Of a DNA stretch of 64,000 bases, positions 26,782 through 35,411 are shown piece after piece. Each line of letters opens with the position of its first letter. Position 1 is the first letter of the stretch. A program made the translations under genes and the position numbers. Source of the DNA: Sporolactobacillus spathodeae (GTDB lineage Bacteria; Bacillota; Bacilli; Bacillales; Sporolactobacillaceae); the NCBI RefSeq assembly GCF_016908935.1, contig NZ_JAFBEV010000013.1, positions 22,690-86,689 of the forward strand, read 5' to 3'. Under the pieces are notes generated by a model that ran no database searches, was not told where the DNA came from, and saw only the letters and a list, made by a program, of their open reading frames with translations.

Positions 26782-27981
26782 TTAGGATTCTGCGCGCAGG
26801 ATCCGGGTGATTTCATCTTTTTTCGTCCGCTCAAATGCGAAGGCTTGCTCTAATTCATCAAGCGACGACTCACCTTTTCTGCCGAATTTATTCTGTACCA
26901 CCGAATAGAGTTCATAAGGAAAGAGCATATCGATATAAAGAACACGCTTTTCCTCAGAGGTCAGTGGATGAAAATTCTCATAGGAAGCGATCATGTGATG
27001 AAAATAATCAGCATCCCATGTGCCGCGATCATTCATCAGTGGGATAACAATTTTGCGTATATCACGAATCGGCAGATCAAACGAAGTGGTGTCTAGATCA
27101 ATCAGCCAAATATCGGTATTGCCACTGCGGTCTGAGAGGAGTGTATTTCCAGTTCCATAATCCTGGTGACATAAATTAGGCGATTCTTTCACCTTTTCGA
27201 CCCAATTGAAGTAGCAGGAGTGATTCAATTCGTCAATCAACGCTTCACCATAACGAATAAATGCATCGATCTCCTGTAAATAGACTGTAGAAAACGGATC
27301 ATCGGGAAACTGTGCTGCAATTAATTTCCAAGTGTCCATCTGCTGGCAACGCTTAATATAGTGACTAGGCCATTTACCGAGTTTGCTGAAAACAGGTGTT
27401 CCCTCAGGCGGCAGATAACCGATCGATTCTGTATGATAGTCCGCGAGTCCTTTCATCATCCACGTTAAATCTTCCTCAATCTGATCATTGAATACCCGGC
27501 CGATAATCCAGTCATAGACGACGTAAAGGAACGGTCCTTGTTTGGTATAGAGGCTGCCGCTTTTATTTGCAATAATTCTCGGAACACGACAACCTTTTTT
27601 AGCAAGATAATCCTGAGCATAAATTGAAAATAATGCTTTCTTTTCCGGGCGGTGAATTCGTTTGAGGCAAAGCGGACCCTTGTCGGTAGCCAATTTCCAG
27701 ACAAGGGCCATCTGTCCGCCTTGAATCAGTTCAATAGCATTGACGTTAATTTCCCAATGAGTGAGCAAAGTTCCGGCAAGTTGGTTGAGTTTTTCCACCA
27801 TTTCTGGAGGCAATTGTTCCTCTTCATCTTGTTTATCATCAATCGGATCCTCAAGCTCTTGATCCAAATTCAATCGGTTCCTCGTCGTTCCTGCGGTTAA
27901 TGAATCAGTCCCAACCTGTTCGTAACTTTGCAATTGAATCCCTTGGTAGAGAAGGATCGGTTTCGCTTTTTTTTCTTCCAA
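26782..27981 (-). CDS. Spore coat protein of the CotS/CotI kinase-like family
   Basis: A 399-residue protein. The first ~100 residues are acidic and unlike the usual family start (NLDQELEDPIDDKQDEEEQLPPE). The kinase-like fold follows: GGQMALVWKLATDKGPLCLKRI (the Lys of the nucleotide-binding lobe), NLCHQDYGTGNTLL (catalytic loop) and IWLIDLDTTSFDLPIRD (metal-binding Asp). CotS/CotI proteins join the inner coat late in sporulation, and relatives phosphorylate coat proteins. Starts at TTG after a GGGGGG tract, nine bases away. It is divergent from the glycosyltransferase-CotS pair to the right. Confidence 0.85.
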   Translation of the reverse strand: MEEKKAKPILLYQGIQLQSYEQVGTDSLTAGTTRNRLNLDQELEDPIDDKQDEEEQLPPEMVEKLNQLAGTLLTHWEINVNAIELIQGGQMALVWKLATDKGPLCLKRIHRPEKKALFSIYAQDYLAKKGCRVPRIIANKSGSLYTKQGPFLYVVYDWIIGRVFNDQIEEDLTWMMKGLADYHTESIGYLPPEGTPVFSKLGKWPSHYIKRCQQMDTWKLIAAQFPDDPFSTVYLQEIDAFIRYGEALIDELNHSCYFNWVEKVKESPNLCHQDYGTGNTLLSDRSGNTDIWLIDLDTTSFDLPIRDIRKIVIPLMNDRGTWDADYFHHMIASYENFHPLTSEEKRVLYIDMLFPYELYSVVQNKFGRKGESSLDELEQAFAFERTKKDEITRILRAES

Positions 27982-28178
27982 TGTTCCATGCCCCCCAAAT
28001 AGAAAAGGTTTCTCAATAGTTTATGGAAGGCAACGGCTTACCGCGCCTGTTTAACAAAGAATTGGGTCAGTTGTCTATGGGTGGATGCCTTTTTTTATAA
28101 ATGCCTGTGCGCCAAGGCACGCAAGCAGCGGTCTATCAGTACAATAGCTTAAGAGATAGTTAGTTTAGGGGGAGAGCT

Positions 28179-29360
28179 ATGAAACTTGCCTTGATTGCAA
28201 CGGAAAAATTGCCCGTACCGGCAATCCGAGGCGGAGCCATTCAAATCTATCTGCAATCAATCGCTTCGCTTCTTGCTGCTAGTGGTCATGAAGTGACTGT
28301 ATACTCGATTAGCGATCCGGCACTCGAAGATCAGGAAATCCGCAACGGTGTGCGTTATGAGCACTTACCCGTTAATGGTTATCAGAGGCATTTGAGTGAG
28401 GCGCTTAAAAACGAGTCCTATGAGATTATCCATGTGTGCAACAGGCCGAGCTGGATTATTTCGCTAACGGATGCTGCGCCCAAGAGCAGATTTGTACTCA
28501 GTGTTCATAATGAAATGTTTTCGGAAAGCAAGCTGACTCAAGAAGAAGGAGATGCTTGTATCGCCCGACTTTCAAAAATTGTTACAGTCAGTGATTACAT
28601 TGGACGGACGATTAAGGACCGATTTCCGCAAGCTGAAGCGATTACCGAAACCGTTTATTCGGGTGTTGATCTCTCAGCGTATCATCCAGTGTGGACTGAA
28701 GAGGGCCAAGCGATTCGTGAACAGCTTCGCAAAAGCTTGCAGGCAGCCGACAAAAAAATTATTTTGTTTGTCGGCCGTCTTAGCAAAGTTAAAGGACCAC
28801 ATATACTGCTTCAGGCAGTTCCGGCGATTGTGGCTGCGCATCCAGAAGCTTTTCTACTCTTTGTGGGATCCAAATGGTTTGGTGATAATTCCGTCAATAA
28901 TTATGTCCGCCATTTGTACACGTTAGGTTCTTTACAGAAAGAAAATGTTGGCTTTATCAAATTTATTCGTCCGGATGAGATACCTGCTCTTTATACGGTT
29001 TCCGATCTGTTTGTTTGTAGTTCACAATGGCAGGAACCGCTAGCCCGTGTTCACTATGAGGCTATGGCTGCAGGATTGCCAATAATCACCACAAATCGTG
29101 GAGGAAATGGGGAAGTTATCGTTCCTGATGAAAATGGCATTATTTTGGACAATTTCGATGATCCTGCCGCCTATGCACAGGCCATAAACCGTCTTTTCAG
29201 CGATGAGGCGATGCGGCAACGAATGGGACGCGCGAGCAGAAAAATGGCGGAAGAAAAGTATGGTTGGTCAAGAGTCGCCGGACAATTACTTTCTGTTTAT
29301 GAACAGGCGAGGGACAAAGATATGAGGGGGGAAATCGATGGCGAAACAAAATCCATTTGA
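28179..29360 (+). CDS. cotSA: Spore coat-associated glycosyltransferase, GT4 family (CotSA-like)
   Basis: A 393-residue GT-B glycosyltransferase. The N-terminal LIATEKLPVPAIRGGAIQIYL, the central IILFVGRLSKVKGPHIL and the C-terminal nucleotide-sugar site SSQWQEPLARVHYEAMAAGLPIITTNRGGNGEVI (ExxxxxxE pattern) are those of GT4. In Bacillus subtilis cotSA lies directly upstream of cotS in the same order as here, and the end of this gene overlaps the following CotS gene by 23 bases. It would add sugar to coat or crust material in the mother cell. ATG follows a GGGGGAGAG tract. Confidence 0.85.
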   Translation: MKLALIATEKLPVPAIRGGAIQIYLQSIASLLAASGHEVTVYSISDPALEDQEIRNGVRYEHLPVNGYQRHLSEALKNESYEIIHVCNRPSWIISLTDAAPKSRFVLSVHNEMFSESKLTQEEGDACIARLSKIVTVSDYIGRTIKDRFPQAEAITETVYSGVDLSAYHPVWTEEGQAIREQLRKSLQAADKKIILFVGRLSKVKGPHILLQAVPAIVAAHPEAFLLFVGSKWFGDNSVNNYVRHLYTLGSLQKENVGFIKFIRPDEIPALYTVSDLFVCSSQWQEPLARVHYEAMAAGLPIITTNRGGNGEVIVPDENGIILDNFDDPAAYAQAINRLFSDEAMRQRMGRASRKMAEEKYGWSRVAGQLLSVYEQARDKDMRGEIDGETKSI

Positions 29361-30390
29361 AAAATTGAACGCTGTTTTAGCGCATTATTCAATCGAGCCA
29401 ATTCATGTTCGTCTGCTCGATTCAAGCAGCGATAAAAACGAATGGCTGATTGAAACCAATCATGGGAAAAAAATTCTTACACAACAGTACATCCGCCCCG
29501 AACGAATGATGTTCATCGCTGGTGCGCACTGGCATCTGCAAAAAAATGGTTTTCCGATTGCCCGACTGATTCCGGCAAAAGGAGGCGGACTCATTCTTTC
29601 AGCAAAGGATCACGTCTACACGCTTTGTGAAGCGGTCGAGGGACGAACAATTCAGTATTATGACAAAAGTGATTTGTTGCAAGCCATGGAACATATCGCT
29701 CATTTTCAGGCGGCAGCGATAGGGTATGTTCCTGCAGCTGGGAGCAAGAGTCGGAAAAGAGTTGGCAAATGGGAGAAAATGTATCGATGGAAACTCCAGG
29801 AACTCGAAAACAATAAACGTTTGGCGGCGTGCTGTCCCGATGACCCATTTTCTGAACTGTTTCTCGAACATGCGGATATCCTGATTGCTCGTGGCAAGCA
29901 GGCGCTAAGCGAACTGACGCAGCCTGTGACGCATGAATGGGTTACGAAAACGGTGGAAGAAGGGGCATTCTGTCATCAGGATGTCACGCTAGCCCACGTG
30001 AAGCTTATAGAAGGAAAGCCGATGATGCAGGATTTACATTCGATCACGCGAGACTTGCCCTGCCGTGATTTACGCGTGATTCTAAATAAAGTGATGAAAA
30101 AACGCAACGTTTGGGATGAGACACTTGCTTGCGAATTGCTTCACGCATATGATGCCATACATCCACTGAAAAAAGAATACTATCAGGTGCTTTGGACAGA
30201 TTTGAAATTCCCGCATCTTTTTGCGGCAACGATTCACAAGTATTACCTCAGCCAGAAAAAATCATGGAGTCATGAAAAATTCATGATGAATCTGAAAAAT
30301 GTCTTGGCTGTTGAACAATCAAAAGATACCTTTCTCAATCATTTTGACGAATCGATTCTCAAAATAAAAGGAGACGGAGGCCATGAATAA
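29338..30390 (+). CDS. cotS: Spore coat protein CotS-like
   Basis: A 350-residue kinase-like coat protein. The nucleotide-lobe lysine lies in HGKKILTQQY and the loop motif is FCHQDVTLAHVKL. Here the usual Asn two to four residues on is replaced, and the metal-binding Asp segment reads PMMQDLHSITRDLPCRDLR, so catalytic competence is doubtful. It overlaps the upstream glycosyltransferase and the downstream small gene, indicating one sporulation operon. Similarity to the CotS-type protein at 26.8 kb is clear in the PDDPFS and IGYLPP/IGYVPA segments. Confidence 0.82.
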   Translation: MAKQNPFEKLNAVLAHYSIEPIHVRLLDSSSDKNEWLIETNHGKKILTQQYIRPERMMFIAGAHWHLQKNGFPIARLIPAKGGGLILSAKDHVYTLCEAVEGRTIQYYDKSDLLQAMEHIAHFQAAAIGYVPAAGSKSRKRVGKWEKMYRWKLQELENNKRLAACCPDDPFSELFLEHADILIARGKQALSELTQPVTHEWVTKTVEEGAFCHQDVTLAHVKLIEGKPMMQDLHSITRDLPCRDLRVILNKVMKKRNVWDETLACELLHAYDAIHPLKKEYYQVLWTDLKFPHLFAATIHKYYLSQKKSWSHEKFMMNLKNVLAVEQSKDTFLNHFDESILKIKGDGGHE

Positions 30391-30802
30391 TTCTGAAAGT
30401 GAGCCGCAAATTCCACAAATCGAATTGACTGACTTTCAATTTTCACCACCAGGTTCGATGGGTTGGAGTCAGGCTGATTATGAAGAAATCCTCCGCCATC
30501 CGGAAAAAGATATTCAGACAACACCAACTGATCTGCCAGGCGTTCCAACGACGGACTTACACGAATTACTTCCAGTTGTTGGATTTACGCCGGAACAAGT
30601 GATTGATGCTAAACAGATTAACAAGCCAGAACAGCAGAATGCAACAGGGGAGATGAGGCAGTCGCAACCGGATGCGTATAAGGCTGTTCCGACGGCTACT
30701 AAGACGAAACATGGGGAACAAGAGAAGGCACAACCACCAAATGATGGGTACATCCTTTCAACACAACCACCAGCAAAACCATGGTTAGCCTCATTTATTT
30801 AA
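30383..30802 (+). CDS. Small proline/glutamine-rich protein of the coat operon
   Basis: A 139-residue soluble, low-complexity protein rich in Pro, Gln, Thr and Glu, with no membrane segment and no recognised domain. It overlaps the cotS gene by eight bases and uses the AAAGGAGACGG Shine-Dalgarno. In Bacillus subtilis a small gene, ytxO, follows cotS, and this gene has the same position and size class. Sequence similarity to YtxO could not be tested. Probably a structural or crust-associated spore protein, but the function is unknown. Confidence 0.6.
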   Translation: MNNSESEPQIPQIELTDFQFSPPGSMGWSQADYEEILRHPEKDIQTTPTDLPGVPTTDLHELLPVVGFTPEQVIDAKQINKPEQQNATGEMRQSQPDAYKAVPTATKTKHGEQEKAQPPNDGYILSTQPPAKPWLASFI

Positions 30803-30834
30803 GCAGCAAACGAGCAGCCGGAGCGCATTTCATG
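30802..30834 (+). repeat. Remnant of interspersed repeat, type A
   Basis: GCAGCAAACGAGCAGCCGGAGCGCATTT is the right-hand block of type A. It begins at the stop codon of the small coat gene. Confidence 0.6.
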
Positions 30835-30887
30835 CTACCCACTGCACCACGCTTGTGTAAGCCTTAACCAAACGATATAAGTGACGA

Positions 30888-32027
30888 TTACGTTCGTAGT
30901 GCATTGGTATAGACTTTGTTCATTCTCATAGCCACATCACTGAATTTGTGATTGGTGAGAACAAAGACACGGCCATTGTCTGCGAACGTTTTTGCTGTTT
31001 CCGGATTGGCTAGCAGAAAATCGATTGCTTCAAAAAAGGCTTCCGGGTGTTGATAATCATCGATTAGCCAACCGTTTTCCATATGGCGGACGACTTCGCT
31101 ATTGCCGCCACGGTTCGTTGTGATTAGCGGCACACCTGCCGCCATCGTTTCGTAATGAACACGTGCAAGTGGTTCTTGCCATTGAGAACTGCAGACAAAC
31201 AAATCGGAAGCCAGAAAGAGATCAGGAATTTCGTCGGCGGGTACATAATTGAGAAATCTCACGTTGCCACGAATTGGATCGGCAAGACGGTGCAAAGCCG
31301 CAATATAATGACTTCTACTATTATCACTGAACCATTTACCACCGGCGATAAGGAGGATGGCCTCAGGATGATAGAGCAAGACGCGTTTCATTGCCTGTAT
31401 TAAAATATGCGGTCCTTTTTTGAAGCTTAAACGTCCAGCAAATAGAATAACAGGTTGTTGATCGAGACCGAGTCGCTCTCGCCAGTTCAGACGAACGGCA
31501 ACTCCTTCTGTTGAGTCTGCTGTTCGATAACGTTTTTCATCGATTCCTGAATAAACAGTCGTAATTTTCGCCGCTGCCTGCGGAAAACGATCAAGTACTG
31601 TGTTGCGAATGTAGTTGCTGACAGTCATAATAGCTGCCAATTGATCGATAATGATCCGGCCATCCGCATCGCTGACCTTGCGCGGATGGAACATCTCATT
31701 GTGAAGACTTAGTACAAATCGACTTTCTGGTGCTGCTGATCGGTAGATCAGGACATGAAGCGGACGGTTAAACACGTGGATCAGGTCAAAATGATGAACC
31801 CGAAGCGCGTTGGCTACATGTTCCGCATAGTTGTTTCGCGGGAGGCGAAAGTAGTGAATGCCGGCATGTGTTTCCGCATCTGGCAATTTCTCATCACGAA
31901 CTGAGAAAATCGTCAAGTCATAAATTTGAGACAAATAAGGTGCCACCCCGTCAATCATTAGTTGGATAGCCCCACCGCGAATCGCCGGGGAAGGCAGCTT
32001 TTCTGTACAGATAAATGCCAGTTTCAT
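30888..32027 (-). CDS. Spore coat-associated glycosyltransferase, GT4 family (second copy)
   Basis: A 379-residue paralogue of the CotSA-like protein at 28.2 kb, sharing LPSPAIRGGAIQLMI, VILFAGRLSFKKGPHIL and SSQWQEPLARVHYETMAAGVPLITTNRGG. ATG follows AAGGAG and overlaps the end of a decayed epimerase frame directly upstream, showing that the two once formed an operon. It is convergent with the cotSA-cotS operon and probably also acts on spore surface glycans. Confidence 0.85.
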   Translation of the reverse strand: MKLAFICTEKLPSPAIRGGAIQLMIDGVAPYLSQIYDLTIFSVRDEKLPDAETHAGIHYFRLPRNNYAEHVANALRVHHFDLIHVFNRPLHVLIYRSAAPESRFVLSLHNEMFHPRKVSDADGRIIIDQLAAIMTVSNYIRNTVLDRFPQAAAKITTVYSGIDEKRYRTADSTEGVAVRLNWRERLGLDQQPVILFAGRLSFKKGPHILIQAMKRVLLYHPEAILLIAGGKWFSDNSRSHYIAALHRLADPIRGNVRFLNYVPADEIPDLFLASDLFVCSSQWQEPLARVHYETMAAGVPLITTNRGGNSEVVRHMENGWLIDDYQHPEAFFEAIDFLLANPETAKTFADNGRVFVLTNHKFSDVAMRMNKVYTNALRT

Positions 32028-32311
32028 AATTCTTGCTCCTTATAAAATTGGATAAGATCGTCAATCTCTTTTGCCAAACCAGATTCAAGTGTTGTGAACG
32101 GCGCGTAATTAAGTCATTTTTCTGCTTTACTCAGATTGGCCCATATACGACGTGGTTCCCCCTTTGCTTTTCCAGAATATGTTCGTATCAGTCGTTGCTT
32201 CATCAGCAGATTCGAGCGTGCACGCTGCCTATTGTTCTGCTTACATCTTATTCCGAGTGTTTGAACGAGAAACTTGTCTCTGGTCAATCCGTCAGTTGTT
32301 GGTAAATGCAT
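32024..32311 (-). pseudogene. Remnant of an NAD-dependent sugar epimerase/dehydratase
   Basis: Reading leftwards on the minus strand, one frame gives KAKGEPRRIWANLSKAEK, then a TGA in place of the expected Trp, then LNYAPFTTLESGLAKEIDDL and a few residues more, ending four bases into the glycosyltransferase start. This is the C-terminal pattern of extended SDR epimerases (GDxRRxWADISKAKxxLGYxPxxSLEEGL). The NAD-binding N-terminal two thirds is missing and the part before KAKGEPRR looks frameshifted. It is a clear fragment, but the original substrate cannot be known. Confidence 0.62.
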
Positions 32312-32475
32312 CGTACACTAAAATATTCTTGAAGCTTCATCAACACCCCCTTCATACGCGAAGATCATGCGAAGAAATGACTAAACGCGATCAGGACGCA
32401 GGACGTTTTCAAAGCGCAACATGCGTAATATAATGGAAGAGTTAATTTATTCGTGATGTAAAAGGAGGAGTTTAA

Positions 32476-32979
32476 TTGAAACTCACCGCAACAGAAATAG
32501 AAATTGCAGAAATCCTTGAAAAAGATGCCCGGTTGACTAATGAAGATGTGGCTAAGATGATGGATTTAAGCACGGAACAAACAGCTGAAATTATTAAAAA
32601 GTTAGAAAATGAAAAAATCATTGTCCGCTATGTAACACTTGTCGATTGGACAAAAATCGAGGGACATCAAGGCGTAACTGCGATGATTGATGTTAAAGTC
32701 ACACCAAAGCGCGATGTCGGTTTTAACGATGTAGCTGAGCGAATCTATCGTTATAATGAAGTAAATTCCGTCTATCTTATGAGCGGAACTTATGATCTGT
32801 CTGTTGTCATCGAAGGAAAAACAGTCAATGAGGTCGCTCATTTTGTTTCACAAAAACTCTCGACAATCGATGGCGTCATTTCGACGACGACTCATTTTGT
32901 GTTGAAAAAATTCAAGCATGACGGAACACTTTATGATTCAGACGATAACAAAGATAAGCGAATCGTGGTGTCTCCGTGA
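32476..32979 (+). CDS. Lrp/AsnC family transcriptional regulator
   Basis: A 167-residue protein with an N-terminal winged helix (LTATEIEIAEILEKDARLTNEDVAKMMDL) and the RAM ligand-binding domain (VTAMIDVKVTP, then VYLMSGTYDLSVVIEG with the GxYDL loop). It starts at TTG after AAAGGAGGAG. Its TGA overlaps the ATG of the aminotransferase that follows, the arrangement of yugG-yugH in Bacillus subtilis, so it probably controls its own operon in response to an amino acid. Confidence 0.88.
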   Translation: MKLTATEIEIAEILEKDARLTNEDVAKMMDLSTEQTAEIIKKLENEKIIVRYVTLVDWTKIEGHQGVTAMIDVKVTPKRDVGFNDVAERIYRYNEVNSVYLMSGTYDLSVVIEGKTVNEVAHFVSQKLSTIDGVISTTTHFVLKKFKHDGTLYDSDDNKDKRIVVSP

Positions 32980-34145
32980 TGGCGCTTAAAACCAGCTATC
33001 TGGCAAATCATGTTCGCACGTTGAAGCCGTCCGGCATTCGCAGGTTTTTCGACGCGACCGCTGGCATGACCGGTGTCATATCACTCGGTGTTGGCGAACC
33101 GGATTTCGTCACGCCATGGAATGTACGCGAAGCCGCCATTCAGTCACTTGAAGACGGTTATACTTCCTATACGGCAAATGCTGGGATTCCGGCACTGCGT
33201 GAAGAAATTGCCAATTATATGAATGATTATTTCTGCGTTTCTTATAAACCGGAATCGGAAATTATTGTGACCGTTGGTGCAAGTGAAGCTATTGACATTG
33301 CCTTACGTGCCATTCTCAACCCTGGCGAGGAAGTGCTCGTCGTTGAACCTTGCTTTGTTTCTTATGCGCCGCTTGTCACCATGGCCGGTGGTGTCCCTGT
33401 GACAGTTCAGGCTTCTGCAGAGAATCAATTTAAAATTCATCCGGAGCAGCTTGAACGAGCGGTCACCGATCGGACAAAAGCAATTATGATCTGCTCGCCA
33501 AACAACCCAACAGGGGCGATGCTTAGCCGCGAGGAAATGCTGCGAATCGCAGCGTTTGCCAAAGCGCATGATTTATTGATCCTCTCAGACGAGATCTACG
33601 CGGAATTGGTTTATGACGATATTTATACAAGTTTTGCTGCCTTGGAAGGCATGCGTGAACGAACCATTCTTGTCAGCGGATTTTCAAAGGATTTGGCGAT
33701 GACCGGCTGGCGTCTCGGTTTTGTCTGCGCGCCTGAAGAAATTACGCAAGGTATGTTGAAAATTCATCAGTACGCGATTATGTGCGCCTCCACGATGGCA
33801 CAGCATGCCGGACTCGAAGGGCTGAAGAACGGTAGGAAGGATGTCAATGAAATGAGGAAAAGCTATAGGCAGCGTCGCAATTACATTGTTGAGTCGCTTA
33901 ATGAAATGGGCCTAAGCTGCCACCGCCCGGAAGGGGCATTTTATACTTTTCCGTCGATCCGTTCAACAGGTCTCAGTTCGGAAGACTTTGCCCATCGATT
34001 ACTTGAAAATGAAAAAGTAGTTGTTGTACCAGGAAATGCATTTGGAGAAAGCGGGGAAGGCTATGTCCGTTGCTCCTATGCTACATCGATGGCGCAGCTG
34101 CAGGAAGCAATGACCCGTATGCGCCGTTTTATTGCCCAGTTATGA
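32979..34145 (+). CDS. PLP-dependent aminotransferase, class I (YugH/PatA type)
   Basis: A 388-residue fold-type I aminotransferase. Motifs are LGVGEPDFVTP at the N-terminus, ICSPNNPTGAM (substrate/PLP Asn), LSDEIYAELVYDD, and the PLP lysine in VSGFSKDLAMTGWRLGF. It resembles the aspartate/aromatic aminotransferases YugH and PatA, and the exact amino donor is not determined. Start overlaps the regulator stop (a GTG one codon earlier is possible but no better). A strong terminator follows about 95 bp downstream. Confidence 0.88.
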   Translation: MALKTSYLANHVRTLKPSGIRRFFDATAGMTGVISLGVGEPDFVTPWNVREAAIQSLEDGYTSYTANAGIPALREEIANYMNDYFCVSYKPESEIIVTVGASEAIDIALRAILNPGEEVLVVEPCFVSYAPLVTMAGGVPVTVQASAENQFKIHPEQLERAVTDRTKAIMICSPNNPTGAMLSREEMLRIAAFAKAHDLLILSDEIYAELVYDDIYTSFAALEGMRERTILVSGFSKDLAMTGWRLGFVCAPEEITQGMLKIHQYAIMCASTMAQHAGLEGLKNGRKDVNEMRKSYRQRRNYIVESLNEMGLSCHRPEGAFYTFPSIRSTGLSSEDFAHRLLENEKVVVVPGNAFGESGEGYVRCSYATSMAQLQEAMTRMRRFIAQL

Positions 34146-34239
34146 CTCGCTTTATTTGGGGTGTTCCGAACAACTCTGAACAATTTACCGATAAAGAGCG
34201 ATGATCCAGATAACCTGAATCGATAAGAAAAAGAACTTA

Positions 34240-34288
34240 AAAAAGGCTGTACACGATCACTTTTTGTCGATGTACAGCCTTTTTTTAC
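34240..34288 (+). terminator. Rho-independent terminator of the aminotransferase operon
   Basis: AAAAAGGCTGTACA/TGTACAGCCTTTTTTT with a 19-nt loop region. Confidence 0.92.
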
Positions 34289-34313
34289 GAGATATGATAA
34301 AAGTATAAAACTT

Positions 34314-34517
34314 CTTGCCCAAAAATGCAGCACAGGTGCGCTGATGCCTTGCGGGAGAAGCGATCCGGCCGGTGCGCATTTGATGCAAAAATAAGGAATA
34401 AGCGGTTTTTTGCCTAGAATTACAGAGTGTTTGAGGAGACGCGCGCCGCCCGTGGCAAGCGAGCAGCGGGGCACAATTTTTGCAAAGAAAGACTTAGCTA
34501 CGCCAAGTTTATCTGAT
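34314..34517 (+). repeat. Interspersed repeat, type A, expanded/chimeric copy
   Basis: CCAAAAATGCAGCACAGGTGCG, GCCTTGCGGGAGAAGCGATCC and GCGCATTTGATGCAAAAATAAG look like a complete short element. A second body follows (TGTTTGAGGAGACGC, GTGGCAAGCGAGCAG) and ends in CTTAGCTACGCCAAGTTTAT. It fills nearly all of the 378-nt gap. Confidence 0.75.
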
Positions 34518-34523
34518 TACAGA

Positions 34524-35174
34524 TTACAAGTTTTCTGTCCGCCCGATGTAATCAAGGAAGAACTGGTTGCCGTCAAAACGTATTTTGGTCACGCTCGCAT
34601 TTGGCACGCGATCAATTTTCAGTCCTTCAGGGAAGAAAGCATGCAGAATGCAGCAGATCATCAACGAATGGCTGACAAGCAGAATATGCGCCGCTGGATC
34701 ATTTTTTAACATGCGTACCAGATCATCAATTCGCGCATGGATCTGATCCGCATCTTCTGCGTAACTGATCGTATCTAGTTTTTTAATTCCAGCCAGCGCC
34801 TGAAGCTTCAAATCGATTGGCGATTTACGGCTCATTCCAGAAATGCCGACTGCTTCACCTGCTGCTGCCCACATTTGATGATTGTCCATTGCCTCGCAAC
34901 TTCCAAACGAAATTTCACGTAAATCTTCTGTTTCGTTTAGAGGAACAGCAGCATTGTCTGAATGGTTTAAAATCAAATGTGCGGTTTGCCTTGCACGACC
35001 GGAATCGCTCGTGTATGCCGAATCAAAATGAATGGCTTTTGCTTTAAGTGCTTGACCAATCGTCTCTGCTTGATCAATCCCATTATCGGTCAGCGGAGAA
35101 TCCGCCCACCCTTGAGAACGGTTGAGCAAATTCAGTAAAGTCTCGCCATGTCGGATAAAATACAATGTCTTCAT
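34524..35174 (-). CDS. Histidine phosphatase family protein (phosphoglycerate mutase-like)
   Basis: A 216-residue protein with the N-terminal YFIRHGETLLNLLNRSQGW (catalytic His), SDSGRARQTAHLIL, REISFGSCEAM and the second His in LLVSHSLMICCIL. It has the size and pattern of broad phosphatases such as YhfR/PhoE rather than of glycolytic mutases. The Shine-Dalgarno is weak. It is divergent from htpG across the CIRCE region. The substrate, a phosphorylated small metabolite, is unknown. Confidence 0.85.
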   Translation of the reverse strand: MKTLYFIRHGETLLNLLNRSQGWADSPLTDNGIDQAETIGQALKAKAIHFDSAYTSDSGRARQTAHLILNHSDNAAVPLNETEDLREISFGSCEAMDNHQMWAAAGEAVGISGMSRKSPIDLKLQALAGIKKLDTISYAEDADQIHARIDDLVRMLKNDPAAHILLVSHSLMICCILHAFFPEGLKIDRVPNASVTKIRFDGNQFFLDYIGRTENL

Positions 35175-35294
35175 TGGTTGTGCGGGAGAATCCGCACGAT
35201 CATCTCCTTTATTTGAAAATTATTAGAGCTGATAGATCTGAACTTATCGTACCATTCATCCAATGCTGACGTAAACCGGATCTGCATCGTAAAT

Positions 35295-35323
35295 TTGACA
35301 AAATGACATGAATGAGCTATAAA
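35295..35323 (+). promoter_or_regulatory. htpG promoter (SigA type)
   Basis: TTGACA, 17-bp spacer, TATAAA, immediately before the CIRCE element. Confidence 0.88.
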
Positions 35324-35330
35324 AATATTG

Positions 35331-35357
35331 TTAGCACTCTAATATATTGAGTGCTAA
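35331..35357 (+). promoter_or_regulatory. CIRCE element (HrcA operator)
   Basis: TTAGCACTC-N9-GAGTGCTAA, a perfect match to the HrcA operator, at the expected start of the transcript and about 55 bp before the htpG start codon. Confidence 0.97.
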
Positions 35358-35411
35358 ATGGATGAAAAAAAGGATTAACAGAGCAACTGTTCGACAAAGG
35401 GGAGAGTTGAC

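Noticed and set aside
28098..28140. Possible repeat remnant (GCGCCAAGGCACGCAAGCAGCGG) before cotSA
   Set aside because: Only a short, diverged stretch resembles the right-hand block; too little to call.
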